The position numbers were made by a program, and so were the translations under genes. The notes beneath the pieces are model-generated. The model was not told where the DNA came from. It saw only the letters and a program-made list of their open reading frames with translations, and searched no databases. From positions 1,612,001 through 1,676,000 of the forward strand of contig NZ_CP150276.1 in NCBI RefSeq assembly GCF_037977235.1: DNA of 64,000 bases. Direction: 5' to 3'. Within the stretch, counting starts at the first letter, position 1, and every line of letters starts with the position of its first letter. Shown here one piece after another: positions 15,166-24,887 of the stretch. The DNA comes from Paenibacillus sp. FSL K6-0276. Lineage in GTDB: Bacteria; Bacillota; Bacilli; Paenibacillales; Paenibacillaceae.

Positions 15166-15480
15166 ATGGCATGGGTATTTCTGGTCGTTGCTGGATTATT
15201 TGAAATGTTCGGAGTGGCTATGATTAATAGGGTGAATAAACACCGGAATTTGCTGTCGTTTGCGCTGCTCTTTCTTGGTTTCGGAGGAAGCTTTCTGTTT
15301 CTGTCACTAGCGATGAAAAGTCTGCCGATGGGAACAGCTTATGCGGTATGGACGGGGATCGGTGCATCTGGTGGTGCGATTCTGGGGATGCTGATGTATG
15401 GAGAGGCTAAAGACTGGCGCCGGATCGTTTGTATCATTATGATTCTGGGGGCTGCTGTGGGACTAAAACTGATAGCTTAG
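15166..15480 (+). CDS. gdnD: SMR-family guanidinium exporter subunit (YkkD/GdnD-like)
   Basis: A 104-residue four-helix SMR protein. It has the membrane glutamate in VVAGLFEMFGVAMINR (E13) and the family motif GTAYAVWTGIGASGG, which carries the Trp and Tyr of the binding portal. It begins one base after the stop of the partner gene and is translated from the same riboswitch-controlled message. Confidence 0.9.
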   Translation: MAWVFLVVAGLFEMFGVAMINRVNKHRNLLSFALLFLGFGGSFLFLSLAMKSLPMGTAYAVWTGIGASGGAILGMLMYGEAKDWRRIVCIIMILGAAVGLKLIA

Positions 15481-15615
15481 TTTGGTATTCATTCGTTACT
15501 TTTTCTCTTCAAAAGAAAGATTAGTTTTAATTTGGACACGATTCAGATGTTTAGAAAGGTTCTCATAGGTCGTATAAAGTAAGTATACAATACTTCAAAT
15601 AAGGGGATTTTTAAT

Positions 15616-16515
15616 ATGACTAAGGATTCAATCGAACATTTGGCTGAAATCGCAAAAATTAACCAATCTAACCGCATGCTGCTTCCAGATGGAACGTCAC
15701 TTCCCAGAATTGGGCAGGGAACTTGGAATATGGGTGACGACGTTTCCCGTAGGGAGGAAGAGATTGCTGCACTGAGATTAGGTGTGGAACTAGGCATGGA
15801 TTTAATAGATACGGCTGAGATGTATGGGGACGGACGCTCGGAGCTTTTAGTAGGTGAGGCTATCAAAGGAATTCGGGATGAAGTTTTCTTGGTGTCAAAA
15901 GTCTATCCACATAATGCTGGGAACGAGCGCCTTGTCCGCAGTTGTGAAGAAAGTTTGAAACGTTTGAATACGGATCATCTGGATCTTTATTTGATGCATT
16001 GGCGGGGAGATATCCCACTAGAAGAGATTGTCCTGGGTATGGAGAAACTAGTCTCTCAAGGAAAAATAGCAAGATGGGGCGTATCCAACCTCGATACCGA
16101 CGATATGAAAGAGCTGCTAAAGATTGCTGGGGGAACTCATTGTGCTACCAATCAGGTTCTTTATCATTTAGGGTCCAGAGGGATTGAAACTGAACTGCTG
16201 CCATGGCAGAGAAGCCACAAGATCCCGGTAATGGCGTACTCACCGCTTGCTCAAGCAGGTTCGCTCCGAAAAGGAGTTGTCGAGAGTGAAGTTGTTCAGG
16301 AAATCGGCAGTGCACATCATGCAACTCCGCTTCAGATTATGCTCGCTTGGACGATCCGTGAAGAGGATGTCATTTCTATTCCAAAAGCATCTTCCCGTAA
16401 GCACGTCCTTGAGAATGCTGCCGCAGGTTTGATTACGCTAAGTAAGGATGAAATCTGGAAGCTGGACGAAGCTTTCCCAATACCATCTTGGAAAGTGCCG
16501 CTGGATAAGATTTAA
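15616..16515 (+). CDS. Aldo/keto reductase
   Basis: A 299-residue NADPH-dependent aldo/keto reductase with the full catalytic tetrad: D65 and Y70 in DLIDTAEMYGDGRSE, K95 in LVSKVYPH, H128 in YLMHWRG. The late SIPKASSRKHVLENA is the cofactor phosphate-binding region. AAGGGGA is upstream. Its substrate cannot be read from sequence. A single gene, convergent with the M42 peptidase and sharing its terminator. Confidence 0.9.
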   Translation: MTKDSIEHLAEIAKINQSNRMLLPDGTSLPRIGQGTWNMGDDVSRREEEIAALRLGVELGMDLIDTAEMYGDGRSELLVGEAIKGIRDEVFLVSKVYPHNAGNERLVRSCEESLKRLNTDHLDLYLMHWRGDIPLEEIVLGMEKLVSQGKIARWGVSNLDTDDMKELLKIAGGTHCATNQVLYHLGSRGIETELLPWQRSHKIPVMAYSPLAQAGSLRKGVVESEVVQEIGSAHHATPLQIMLAWTIREEDVISIPKASSRKHVLENAAAGLITLSKDEIWKLDEAFPIPSWKVPLDKI

Positions 16516-16527
16516 AAATTGATATAA

Positions 16528-16570
16528 AAAGAAGCCCTCGTTCACTGCGAAGTGATTGAGGGCTTCTTTA
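16528..16570. terminator. Bidirectional terminator between AKR and M42 genes
   Basis: AAAGAAGCCCTC pairs with GAGGGCTTCTTT, with an inner TCACT/AGTGA extension. Confidence 0.9.
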
Positions 16571-16583
16571 ATTCTTTATGCAA

Positions 16584-17657
16584 TTAGCTGTTCTCAATAA
16601 TCGTCTGCAGTGTGGTCCGGTCAAGACCTTCTACAAGCTTGATCAGAAGTTCTTTTGCAGCTTCGTAGTCATCGCTGTGAATAACTGATGATGCGGTGTG
16701 TATGTAGCGGGAGCATATTCCGATTACTGCTGAAGGGACGCCGATTCCACTAACATGAACCTGACCCGCATCTGTTCCGCCTTGGGAGACAAAATACTGA
16801 TATTTGATCCGATGAGTATCCGCCGTATCTTGTACATATTCAATCAAACCGCGATGTGTAACCATCGTAGGATCAAAAATGCGCAGGAGAGCTCCTTTAC
16901 CCAGATGGCCAAATGCCTGACTGTCACCTGTCATATCGGCAGCAGCACTCGCGTCCAGACCGAAGAAGATGTCCGGGGACAGGAGATTAGCCGCTGTACG
17001 TGCTCCCCGAAGCCCTACTTCCTCTTGTACAGTAGCACCAGCGAAGACGGTATTCGGTAGCTTTTTGCCGTGTAATGATTTAACTAGTTCAATGGCGAGA
17101 CCTACACCATAACGATTATCCCAAGCTTTGGCCAAGATTTTTTTGGGATTGGCAAGTGGGGTGAACGGACAGATAGGCAGTATTTGTTGACCTGGTCTAA
17201 CACCAAAGCTTTCTGCTTCTTCACGGCTGTCTGCACCGATATCAATATACATTTTGCTGATTTCGCCAGTCTTGCCACGTTCTTCATTACTTAGTAAATG
17301 GATAGGCGTGCTGCCAACAACACCGGTCAGCGTTCCTTTAGGTGTAATAATGTGAAGACGCTGGGATGCAACAGCAGAGGCAAGCCAGCCTCCAAGAGGT
17401 TGAAAACGGATCATTCCGGTGTTAGTAATTCCAGTTACCATGAAACCTACTTCGTCAAAGTGCCCGGCGACCATGATCTTTGGCCCGTTCTCTTCCCCGC
17501 GCAGTACGCCGAACAAACTTCCGAGACGATCTTGCACGAACTCATCGGTATAAGGAGCCATAGCATCCTTGACGTAAGCACGAAGTTCGCGCTCAAATCC
17601 TGGGGCTGAAGGGAATTCAGTAAGTATTTTGAACATGTCCAATGTTTCTTGATTCAA
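16584..17657 (-). CDS. M42-family metallo-aminopeptidase
   Basis: A 357-residue co-catalytic dinuclear peptidase of the glutamyl aminopeptidase/endoglucanase-like family. Metal and catalytic residues are in place: GHFDEVGF (H66, D68), KAWDNRYG (D180), QEEVGLRGA (E212, E213), LDAS (D235) and [10 protein letters not shown] (H320). The start codon is TTG, with AAAGGAG upstream. These enzymes form large dodecamers that trim peptides in the cytoplasm. Confidence 0.9.
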   Translation of the reverse strand: MNQETLDMFKILTEFPSAPGFERELRAYVKDAMAPYTDEFVQDRLGSLFGVLRGEENGPKIMVAGHFDEVGFMVTGITNTGMIRFQPLGGWLASAVASQRLHIITPKGTLTGVVGSTPIHLLSNEERGKTGEISKMYIDIGADSREEAESFGVRPGQQILPICPFTPLANPKKILAKAWDNRYGVGLAIELVKSLHGKKLPNTVFAGATVQEEVGLRGARTAANLLSPDIFFGLDASAAADMTGDSQAFGHLGKGALLRIFDPTMVTHRGLIEYVQDTADTHRIKYQYFVSQGGTDAGQVHVSGIGVPSAVIGICSRYIHTASSVIHSDDYEAAKELLIKLVEGLDRTTLQTIIENS

Positions 17658-17677
17658 TTGAAATCACTCCTTTATTA

Positions 17678-17775
17678 AAATATAAGAACGTATAAGTTTC
17701 ACGCTATACATTATCCTTATATTTCTACGAGAAATAGTTGGCATCAATAAATGACGACAACGTCGTTTCTTCTCG
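17678..17775. repeat. Dispersed two-hairpin element, copy A
   Basis: Hairpin 1: ATATAAG and GTATA pair with TATAC and CTTATAT around the loop AGTTTCACGC. Hairpin 2: GAAA-AGTTG / CAACGTCGTTTC around ATAAA. It lies just upstream of the M42 start and is followed without gap by copy B. Confidence 0.85.
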
Positions 17776-17873
17776 AAATATAAGAACGTATAAGTTTCAC
17801 GCTATACATTATCCTTATATTTCTACGAGAAACAGTTGGCATCAATAAATGACGACAACGTCGTTTCTTCTTG
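17776..17873. repeat. Dispersed two-hairpin element, copy B (tandem with copy A)
   Basis: Nearly identical to copy A at a 98-bp period, the main difference being GAAACAG instead of GAAATAG at the base of hairpin 2. Other copies are at 30234 and 54006. The 17658-17920 gap consists mostly of this tandem pair. Confidence 0.85.
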
Positions 17874-17920
17874 CAACTAAGTATGAACATTCTGAGCTCA
17901 CTTGTCCATGATAAGAGACA

Positions 17921-18178
17921 TTGAACACCGGGCACGAGCTCAACGAATACTATGCATTAGAGGCTTTGGTGGCAGGAGCCTTAGAAAGGATGCGAAGACG
18001 AATGAGGGTAGCGGGTAGCGTACCCCAGAGAAGGGTGCAGGGAAGATATTTTAGTAGGAGCCTACAAGTAAACGGAATGCGTAAACGATACTGGCGCCAC
18101 AATTCAAGGGAAAGAGAAGCAATACTTATTCTTGTGCTCTTCTTACTGCTGATTGTTGTATTACTGTATTTTTCCTGA
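17921..18178 (+). CDS. Small basic protein with a C-terminal membrane anchor, doubtful
   Basis: An 85-codon frame from a TTG. It is Arg-rich through the middle (RMRRRMRVAGSVPQRRVQGR) and ends in a clear hydrophobic helix (AILILVLFLLLIVVLLYFS) that would be a tail anchor. No convincing ribosome binding site is present, and I know no homologue. It lies 136 bases before spoVAC on the same strand, so it could be a sporulation gene or a chance frame. The bases between it and spoVAC show no further feature. Confidence 0.35.
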   Translation: MNTGHELNEYYALEALVAGALERMRRRMRVAGSVPQRRVQGRYFSRSLQVNGMRKRYWRHNSREREAILILVLFLLLIVVLLYFS

Positions 18179-18314
18179 ACTGGAGGGACATAACGAAGCG
18201 GAGGATGGCAAACAATAAGGAAAACTTCTAAGCGAAGAACAACTTGAAGGGCTTAAAAGTGAGTACTTCGATGCTTGTCAGCCCCCTTCGCCTAACTTTC
18301 AGGAGGTGCCCTCA

Positions 18315-18818
18315 ATGCCGGCGAAAACTAAGAAATCTGGTGTCAAGCTGAAGCTTGACACCTTGACTCCACAAGATTATGAGAAGTTGTCCAAGCCATT
18401 TGTGCCCGCCCGCCCCGTATTCAAGAACTGTGTGCGAGCGTTTCTTTCTGGCGGCTTAATCTGTGTAATTGGACAAGGTGTTCAGGAGGCTTTTATGGCT
18501 ATATTCGATATGACCTCCAAGGAAGCCGCCAGTCCGACAGTAGCAGTGATGATCCTACTGTCCGTGATCCTGACCAGCTTTGGCGTGTACGACAAAATGG
18601 CTCAATGGGCTGGTGCAGGAACTGCAGTGCCGGTTACCGGATTTGCGAACAGTATGTGCTCTGCAGCTCTGGAACACCGTGCTGAGGGCCTTGTGCTTGG
18701 CGTAGGCGGCAATATGTTTAAGCTAGCGGGATCGGTCATCGTATTTGGTGCCGTCGCTGCTTTCATAATTGGTATCGTCTATCTCTTTTTGGGCGTAGAC
18801 GGAGGTGCACATACATGA
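18315..18818 (+). CDS. spoVAC: Stage V sporulation protein AC
   Basis: AGGAGG at 18301-18306 places the start at the ATG of 18315 (MPAKTKKSG), not at the GTG overlapping the binding site. The 167-residue protein has about four membrane helices and the SpoVAC hallmarks FLSGGLICVIGQ, PVTGFANSMCSAALEHRAEG and VGGNMFKLAGSVIVFG. SpoVAC is the mechanosensitive channel subunit of the inner spore membrane, moving Ca-dipicolinate into the forespore and out at germination. The stop overlaps the spoVAD start (ATGA). Confidence 0.95.
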   Translation: MPAKTKKSGVKLKLDTLTPQDYEKLSKPFVPARPVFKNCVRAFLSGGLICVIGQGVQEAFMAIFDMTSKEAASPTVAVMILLSVILTSFGVYDKMAQWAGAGTAVPVTGFANSMCSAALEHRAEGLVLGVGGNMFKLAGSVIVFGAVAAFIIGIVYLFLGVDGGAHT

Positions 18819-19846
18819 AGCAGCTTGGTAGTCAGACCTGGGAGTTCATGAGCCGTCCCGTTATTTTAGGTTCTTCCGCTGTAGTAGGGCCAGAAGAGGG
18901 AGAAGGTCCTTTAGTTTCAGATTTTGATTTTATATATGATTCGCTGGAAATGGACGAAAAAACATGGGAGAAGGCAGAGCGTGCTCTTTTCGAGAAGGCA
19001 GCCATGCTAGCTCTGATTAATGCGAATATAGATAAAGAGAAGCTAGAGTTTTTTGTCGGCGGAGATTTGATGAACCAAATTATCAGCAGTTCTTTCGCAG
19101 CAAGAAAATTAGGTGTGCCTTATCTCGGAGTCTTTGGCGCTTGCTCTACCTCCATGGAGAGCCTTGCAATTGCCTCTATGATCGTGGATTCCGGAGGCAG
19201 TAAGTATGTGCTCGCAGGAACATCCAGTCATAACTGTACAGTAGAGAAGCAATTTCGCTATCCGACTGAATATGGCTCACAGAAGCCCCCAACGGCGCAA
19301 TATACAGTAACAGGCTCGGGCTGCGCTATAGTAGGCCAGAATGATGGATCTGGCAACAATCCAGTCGTGGTCATGGCAACGCTTGGGCGTATTATGGATC
19401 TTGGTTTGACGGACCCTTTTAATATGGGAACGGCCATGGCACCAGCGGCGGCAGATACAATCACTGCGCACTTTCGGGATACAGGTCTATCTCCCGGACA
19501 CTATGATTTAATTGTTACCGGAGATCTGGCATCCGTGGGGCTGCCCATAGCCAAAACCCTGTTGGCCAAAGAGGGAATTCCCATGGAGCAAACAACCTTT
19601 GATGATTGTGGTCTGCTTATCTACGACTTGGAGAAACAGAAATATGTGATCGCTGGAGGAAGTGGCTGCGGATGTTCGGCGGTTGTAACTTATGGTCATA
19701 TCCTTAAGCGTATCAAAAAAGGTGAACTTAAACGGGTGCTAATAGTGGCAACTGGCGCACTTTTATCGCCTTTGTCTTATCAGCAGGGAGAGAGTATTCC
19801 ATGTGTTGCTCATGCCGTAGCCATAGAGAGCGGAGGTGAAGCATAA
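18815..19846 (+). CDS. spoVAD: Stage V sporulation protein AD
   Basis: A 343-residue soluble protein with a thiolase-like fold that binds dipicolinic acid in the SpoVA complex. Recognisable blocks include PVILGSSAVVGPEEGEGPLV, GVFGACSTSMESLAIA and AGTSSHNCTVEKQFRYPTEY. The start overlaps spoVAC and the stop overlaps spoVAE, so the three are translationally coupled. Confidence 0.95.
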   Translation: MKQLGSQTWEFMSRPVILGSSAVVGPEEGEGPLVSDFDFIYDSLEMDEKTWEKAERALFEKAAMLALINANIDKEKLEFFVGGDLMNQIISSSFAARKLGVPYLGVFGACSTSMESLAIASMIVDSGGSKYVLAGTSSHNCTVEKQFRYPTEYGSQKPPTAQYTVTGSGCAIVGQNDGSGNNPVVVMATLGRIMDLGLTDPFNMGTAMAPAAADTITAHFRDTGLSPGHYDLIVTGDLASVGLPIAKTLLAKEGIPMEQTTFDDCGLLIYDLEKQKYVIAGGSGCGCSAVVTYGHILKRIKKGELKRVLIVATGALLSPLSYQQGESIPCVAHAVAIESGGEA

Positions 19847-20199
19847 TGATGATTTACTTATGGGCTTTTCTGATTGGAGGAGCCATTTGCGTAATAGGGC
19901 AGCTGATGTTCGATGTATTGAAGCTGACACCTGCACATACGATGAGTACATTAGTTGTAGCCGGGGCGATTGCTGATGCTTTTGGAATATACGATCCACT
20001 TGTGAAATTTGCAGGAGCTGGAGCAACCATTCCGATCACAAGCTTTGGGAATTCGTTGGTCCATGGTGCATTGACGGAGCTGGAGCGGGATGGCTGGATC
20101 GGTGTAGTTACGGGTATTTTTGATATTACAAGTGCGGGCATTTCGTCAGCTATTGTGTTCTCCTTTTTGGCAGCTTTAGTTGTACGACCGAAGGGGTAA
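19846..20199 (+). CDS. spoVAE: Stage V sporulation protein AE (SpoVAEb type)
   Basis: A 117-residue membrane protein related to SpoVAC, with FLIGGAICVIGQLMFD, AGAGATIPITSFGNSLVHGA and GIFDITSAGISSAIVFSF. Its start overlaps the spoVAD stop. It forms the DPA channel with SpoVAC. Only C, D and E are present here; spoVAA, AB and AF are not in this cluster, as is common outside the model Bacillus. Confidence 0.93.
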   Translation: MMIYLWAFLIGGAICVIGQLMFDVLKLTPAHTMSTLVVAGAIADAFGIYDPLVKFAGAGATIPITSFGNSLVHGALTELERDGWIGVVTGIFDITSAGISSAIVFSFLAALVVRPKG

Positions 20200-20223
20200 T
20201 TATATTTAAATGTTTTTTAAGTT

Positions 20224-20258
20224 GAACCTGTGGGATCTTTTATCCTATGGGTTTTTTT
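20224..20258 (+). terminator. Terminator after spoVAE
   Basis: AACC-GTGGGAT pairs with ATCCTAT-GGTT around CTTTT, followed by eight T. Confidence 0.75.
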
Positions 20259-20354
20259 TGCATTCGCACTTCGTGATCTTCAACAATGTACTTTGGGTCC
20301 CCTAATCATGTAAAATATAAATAATACTGCCTATTCTGGCTAGGAGGATCATAT

Positions 20355-21311
20355 ATGCCCGTACGTCAAGAATCGATGCACATCATGAATGCTGTACGCA
20401 CTAATTTGGAATCCTGCATACTTGGAAAATCATTTGAAATACAATTGCTGCTAACTGCACTACTTGCTGGTGGTCATGTTCTGATCGAGGATGTACCGGG
20501 GACGGGAAAAACCCAGCTAATACGCGCACTTTCAAGGTCAATGTCCGGTGAGTATCGCCGGATTCAGTGTAATCCGGATATACTTCCGAGTGATATTACC
20601 GGTGTTTCTGTGTATCATCCTAGGGATGAGATGTTTCATTTCCGGCCAGGTCCGGTGATGACGAATATTCTGCTAGCTGATGAAATTAACCGTGCTACAA
20701 CGAAGACACAATCCGCACTTCTGGAAGTGATGGAGGAACGAAACGTAACCGTAGATGGAGAGACCTATCCACTTCCGCATCCTTTCATGTTGTGCGCTAC
20801 CCAGAATCCGATAGATTTTGAGGGAACCTATACTCTACCTGAAGCTCAACTGGATCGATTCATGCTGAGAATTAGCCTAGGATATCCTGATGCAGCAACC
20901 GAGAAGAATTTATTGCTGAGCCATCAGGAAGGCCAACCGGTGGACAGGCTTTCGCCAGTAACAAGCATGGAACAAATCGCAGGAATTCAGGAAGAGATTC
21001 GAGACATCTTCATGAGCGATCCTGTGCTGAATTACTTGTTAGATATTGTGCGGCAGACAAGAGAACATCCACTTGTAATGCTGGGTGCAAGTCCGCGCGC
21101 CTCACTATCCTTTATGATGGCTTGTAAAGCCTATGCCTTCTTGCAGGGAAGGGATTACGTTCTTCCTGATGACGTGAAGATACTTACTCCATTTGCCTTG
21201 GGTCATCGTATATTGCTGCGTCCAGAGTCGCGCCTAGATAATATTAGCGTAGAATCTTTGCTTCAAAAGCTTCTGCAGAGTATTCATGTGCCTGTTACGA
21301 TGAGGCAATGA
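20355..21311 (+). CDS. MoxR-family AAA+ ATPase
   Basis: AGGAGG precedes the ATG. The 318-residue protein has Walker A EDVPGTGKTQLI (46-57), Walker B ILLADEINRA (about 109-118), sensor 1 in MLCATQNPIDFEGTYTLPEA and the C-terminal lid domain (GASPRASLSFMMACKAYAFL). MoxR ATPases act as chaperones for partner proteins encoded alongside, here a DUF58 protein and a transglutaminase-like membrane protein with one- and two-base gaps between genes, the standard triad. Confidence 0.92.
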   Translation: MPVRQESMHIMNAVRTNLESCILGKSFEIQLLLTALLAGGHVLIEDVPGTGKTQLIRALSRSMSGEYRRIQCNPDILPSDITGVSVYHPRDEMFHFRPGPVMTNILLADEINRATTKTQSALLEVMEERNVTVDGETYPLPHPFMLCATQNPIDFEGTYTLPEAQLDRFMLRISLGYPDAATEKNLLLSHQEGQPVDRLSPVTSMEQIAGIQEEIRDIFMSDPVLNYLLDIVRQTREHPLVMLGASPRASLSFMMACKAYAFLQGRDYVLPDDVKILTPFALGHRILLRPESRLDNISVESLLQKLLQSIHVPVTMRQ

Positions 21312-21312
21312 T

Positions 21313-22557
21313 ATGAGACGTTATTTGTCTACGGTAGCAGCCATCATTCAGCCTACTAAGCTTGCTAGCATCCTTGTAATTTGGAGCATCACGCTCTTAT
21401 ATGTACTTTTTCAGGGCGGGAAAACTGCATTTATGTTGTTTATCATGGTCTCTGTACTTATTGCATATTTGATTGCTGGAGGTTTAGGAGGTGTTAGGCG
21501 GGCTAAGGGCACTCGCAGCCTTTATTCTGAACAGGACAAGGGGGATTTACTCTCTGCTGGAGGGCATCTTCGTGTAAGTCTTAAGGTTACAATCCCTGGA
21601 ATTTTGCCCTTGCCTTACGTGGTTGTAAGGGAGGTTCTTAAGCGACATAATGGAGAATCGTGGGTATTTGAAGAAAGTGTGGTCCCAAGCCTTAGAGGAA
21701 TTGGGGAACTGAAATTTCAGACACCAGCCCTAGAGCGTGGAACCTACACGTTTTCTAATACGGATATCATCAGCCAAGATATATTTGGGCTTGTCGAGCA
21801 TAAAGGAACATTTTTAGCTGGAGGACAGTTTCAGGTTCTGCCTCGTGCGATCTACGTTCCGCGCTGGCAGTTATATGAGAGGAAGTCTCGGCTCTCTGGG
21901 CCGCAGACATCAGTTGTTCAATCTCGGCGGGAAACCACTCAAATTAATGGCGTCCGTGACTATGTATATGGTGATCGCTTGACACGAATTCACTGGAATG
22001 CCACCGCTAAGACAGGTTCTTGGAAATCCAAAGAGTTTGAGCATGAGTCGATTCCCAAAACTATTCTAGTTCTTGACGGAAGCACATCAGCTTATATGAA
22101 TACGAATCAATTCGAACTAGCAGTTTCTGTAACGGCATCACTACTCGGATTCGGCATTCGAGAGAGAATTGGAATTGGCCTGTGTTGTTTGGATAAAACG
22201 ACGAAGGTATTCGCACCCGTAGAAGGTGCTGCTGAGCGACAGAAGATGATTCAGTATTTAATCGATCTTAACGCTGAAGGGCGGGGGCCGCTTATTTCCC
22301 GATTGGAAAAAGGATACCGTATGTTCCCTAAAGGTTCTTACTTCGTGTTAATCAGTCCACAGCGTGGACAGCCCGTACTGGATGCACTACGCTGGGCTGA
22401 CAGCAGAGGGATGACTGCTTCTCATATTCATGTGCGAAATGCGGCAGAGATGAATAGTAGCAACGATTGGACAGACGTACTTAGATCACGTGGAATAACA
22501 GGTTATGGAATTCACTCGCTTCAAGAGCTTCCCGCAGTGTTAGGAGGGGAAGGGTGA
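21313..22557 (+). CDS. DUF58 membrane protein (MoxR partner)
   Basis: A 414-residue protein with two N-terminal membrane helices (about 15-58) followed by a cytoplasmic region. The DUF58 signature GVRDYVYGDRLTRIHWNATA (about 215-235) begins a von Willebrand-A-like fold, with the MIDAS-like strand KTILVLDGSTSAY. It is the middle gene of the MoxR-DUF58-transglutaminase operon. The molecular role of the triad in Firmicutes is not settled; cell-envelope peptide processing is often proposed. Confidence 0.88.
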   Translation: MRRYLSTVAAIIQPTKLASILVIWSITLLYVLFQGGKTAFMLFIMVSVLIAYLIAGGLGGVRRAKGTRSLYSEQDKGDLLSAGGHLRVSLKVTIPGILPLPYVVVREVLKRHNGESWVFEESVVPSLRGIGELKFQTPALERGTYTFSNTDIISQDIFGLVEHKGTFLAGGQFQVLPRAIYVPRWQLYERKSRLSGPQTSVVQSRRETTQINGVRDYVYGDRLTRIHWNATAKTGSWKSKEFEHESIPKTILVLDGSTSAYMNTNQFELAVSVTASLLGFGIRERIGIGLCCLDKTTKVFAPVEGAAERQKMIQYLIDLNAEGRGPLISRLEKGYRMFPKGSYFVLISPQRGQPVLDALRWADSRGMTASHIHVRNAAEMNSSNDWTDVLRSRGITGYGIHSLQELPAVLGGEG

Positions 22558-22558
22558 T

Positions 22559-24799
22559 ATGAGAAACTGGTGGAATCAGATGAAATTCTCCTGGCACCGT
22601 TCCGTCGGCCTGTTTTGGCTGTTGATTATTGCACAGCAGTGGATTTCTTATACGGAACCCATCTGGTTAAGTCAGACGACTTCATCCGTATGGACTGCTC
22701 TATTAACAGTCGCAGTGATCGAAATTTTGATTCCTGTTAAAGTTCAGTTCAGACTTATTATGGAAGCCGCAGCTATTATCTATATCGTATATCGCACCAT
22801 TACTAATTATGGAATATACGTTGCTGATCCGTGGGCAACAACCCTTACAGACAGACTGCAAGATATTAGTGTTCATATGGTGCCGTATATCTGGTTTGCT
22901 CTTGGTGCCTCTGCTTTGCTTTTGCTATCGTCTTGGTGGGTATCCTCGAAGAGGCGTATCTTATGGTTTATAGGAATGAACATTGTAGCATTGGCTGCTC
23001 TTGATTCCTTTACATCTATTGTTTTGTGGCAGGAAGTTGCCTGGACGGTATTTGCGGGTATGGGATGGCTTGTCAGCCAGCACCTGAGAAGTTTCCAGCT
23101 TCATTATCCGCGTGGATGGGTTCATTTGCTGGAATATCCCTCGAAAATAGTCATGAATATCGCCATCGTCTTCTCTCTGGTTATCCTAATCGGAGTGAAT
23201 ATGCCGGATGTAAGACCTACTCTGACGGATCCTTATACGGCGTGGCAAGAATGGAATGGAATTGGAAAGTCTTCTGGTAAGAGCACAACTGGATCAACGA
23301 AATCTAGTACGGGCTCAAGCTCCTCTGCTAACAATACTTCGTCTGGCTATAGTCTGAATGATGACAATTTGGGCGGGGGCTTTAACTTCGATTATACCCC
23401 AGTGATGACAGTGGTTTCGGATTTACGTACTTATATGCGTGGAGAAACACGCAGAGTATACTCTGGAAGTGGATGGTCGGATAAGGATCGATTGAAGCGG
23501 GGACCTATAGAAGAGGTGGAAACGGGGAAAATTTTAGAACAAAGTGTGGCTTCTAAGGTGACGACTCGCACGTTGAAACAGACGGTTAGAGTGCTTAACA
23601 ATAATGAGTTTCCTGTGTTATTCGGTGCTTATTCAGTTACTTCTGTGGATTCATTAAATGGGGAAGAAGCCGGGAATGGTCTTTTCTGGAGAAATCGTGA
23701 TAGTGAGCTTCTATGGGATATGGATAGAAAGAACCGCGATTATCCTTCGAGCTTCGAGCTGACTTCTGAAGTTCCTGTCATTCCTGTTCAGGAATTGACA
23801 GCGAAGACCTATGAGGAGCTATACAAAGGTAATGATCTGGAGGAAATCTTCCTTCAGTTACCTGATGATTTTCCTCAAAGGGTTAAAGATCTGGCCGAGG
23901 AAATTACAGCACAAGGAACAACACCGTATGAAAAAACAGCGCTTTTGCAACAATACTTACAACAAACCTTTCCATACACCAACAAGCCGGATATATCACG
24001 CGTTTCAAGTAAGGATTTTGTAGATGGATTTTTGTTTGAGCTGAAGGAAGGATACTGTGATTATTATTCTACGGCACTAGTTACTATGGCACGTTCTCTT
24101 AACATTCCTGCAAGATGGGTTAAGGGGTACGCACCTGGGGAACAGCCAGAAATGCCAATGAATCCGGCGCAACAGCAGGCGGGTACGGCGAATAATAACT
24201 ACACGATCACCAATGCAGATGCCCATTCTTGGGCCGAGGTCTATTTTGGTGAATATGGTTGGATTCCGGTTGAAGCTACACCGGGGTTTAATGTTCCTCT
24301 CTTGACTCAGAATGAGCAAGTTCCTGAGATAGAGCCTAAAGACGAGGTTGAAGAAACTGAACCTGAACCAACAACTGCAAATAACGCACAAGAAGATCAA
24401 GGCTTACATGTGGGTGTATGGGTAGTTTTGGCGGCTGTGGTTGTGCTGCTGTCCTGGACGATTTTTAAAATTTGGCATATACGCTTTAAACTTCGCTTCT
24501 TGGTTCAACAGATGCGGATGGGTCGTCCTTTATCGCCTGATCAGAAAGTTGTGGCGGAAACTGAGCGTTGGGTAAGATATTTACAACGTAAGGGAATGAT
24601 GAAAGAAGAGCATGAAACACTGCGTGAAGCTGTAGCTCGCTGGAACCAGGAACGACCTGTTGTGGCCAATCATCTTTCTTCACTGCTGACGATGTTTGAA
24701 CAGGCGAAGTATAGCCCTGATGTTATTGAAGACAAAGACTGGCAGAGCGTGTATACTGAAGCTTTGCGGCTGCGGAGAACGATAAGATCCAAGAAATAG
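22559..24799 (+). CDS. Transglutaminase-like membrane protein (TgpA/YebA type)
   Basis: A 746-residue protein. Five or six membrane helices fill residues ~10-220, then comes a Ser/Thr/Gly-rich linker (~240-265) and an extracytoplasmic region. The transglutaminase-like core has the Cys in EGYCDYYSTALVTMARSLNI (~500) and the His in NADAHSWAEVYFGEYGWIPV (~554). The third residue is Glu in VEATPGF, which is common in this subfamily. A further membrane helix at ~618-640 and a cytoplasmic DUF4129-like tail complete it. It is the last gene of the MoxR operon; the next operon begins only about 90 bases later with no clear terminator between. Confidence 0.9.
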   Translation: MRNWWNQMKFSWHRSVGLFWLLIIAQQWISYTEPIWLSQTTSSVWTALLTVAVIEILIPVKVQFRLIMEAAAIIYIVYRTITNYGIYVADPWATTLTDRLQDISVHMVPYIWFALGASALLLLSSWWVSSKRRILWFIGMNIVALAALDSFTSIVLWQEVAWTVFAGMGWLVSQHLRSFQLHYPRGWVHLLEYPSKIVMNIAIVFSLVILIGVNMPDVRPTLTDPYTAWQEWNGIGKSSGKSTTGSTKSSTGSSSSANNTSSGYSLNDDNLGGGFNFDYTPVMTVVSDLRTYMRGETRRVYSGSGWSDKDRLKRGPIEEVETGKILEQSVASKVTTRTLKQTVRVLNNNEFPVLFGAYSVTSVDSLNGEEAGNGLFWRNRDSELLWDMDRKNRDYPSSFELTSEVPVIPVQELTAKTYEELYKGNDLEEIFLQLPDDFPQRVKDLAEEITAQGTTPYEKTALLQQYLQQTFPYTNKPDISRVSSKDFVDGFLFELKEGYCDYYSTALVTMARSLNIPARWVKGYAPGEQPEMPMNPAQQQAGTANNNYTITNADAHSWAEVYFGEYGWIPVEATPGFNVPLLTQNEQVPEIEPKDEVEETEPEPTTANNAQEDQGLHVGVWVVLAAVVVLLSWTIFKIWHIRFKLRFLVQQMRMGRPLSPDQKVVAETERWVRYLQRKGMMKEEHETLREAVARWNQERPVVANHLSSLLTMFEQAKYSPDVIEDKDWQSVYTEALRLRRTIRSKK

Positions 24800-24887
24800 C
24801 GTTTTTGCAGTAAATCATTGCAATAGATTTATTTGCGTAGCGCATGGAGTATGTTATAGTTTTTTGTATGAAATCGAGGTGAACGTA

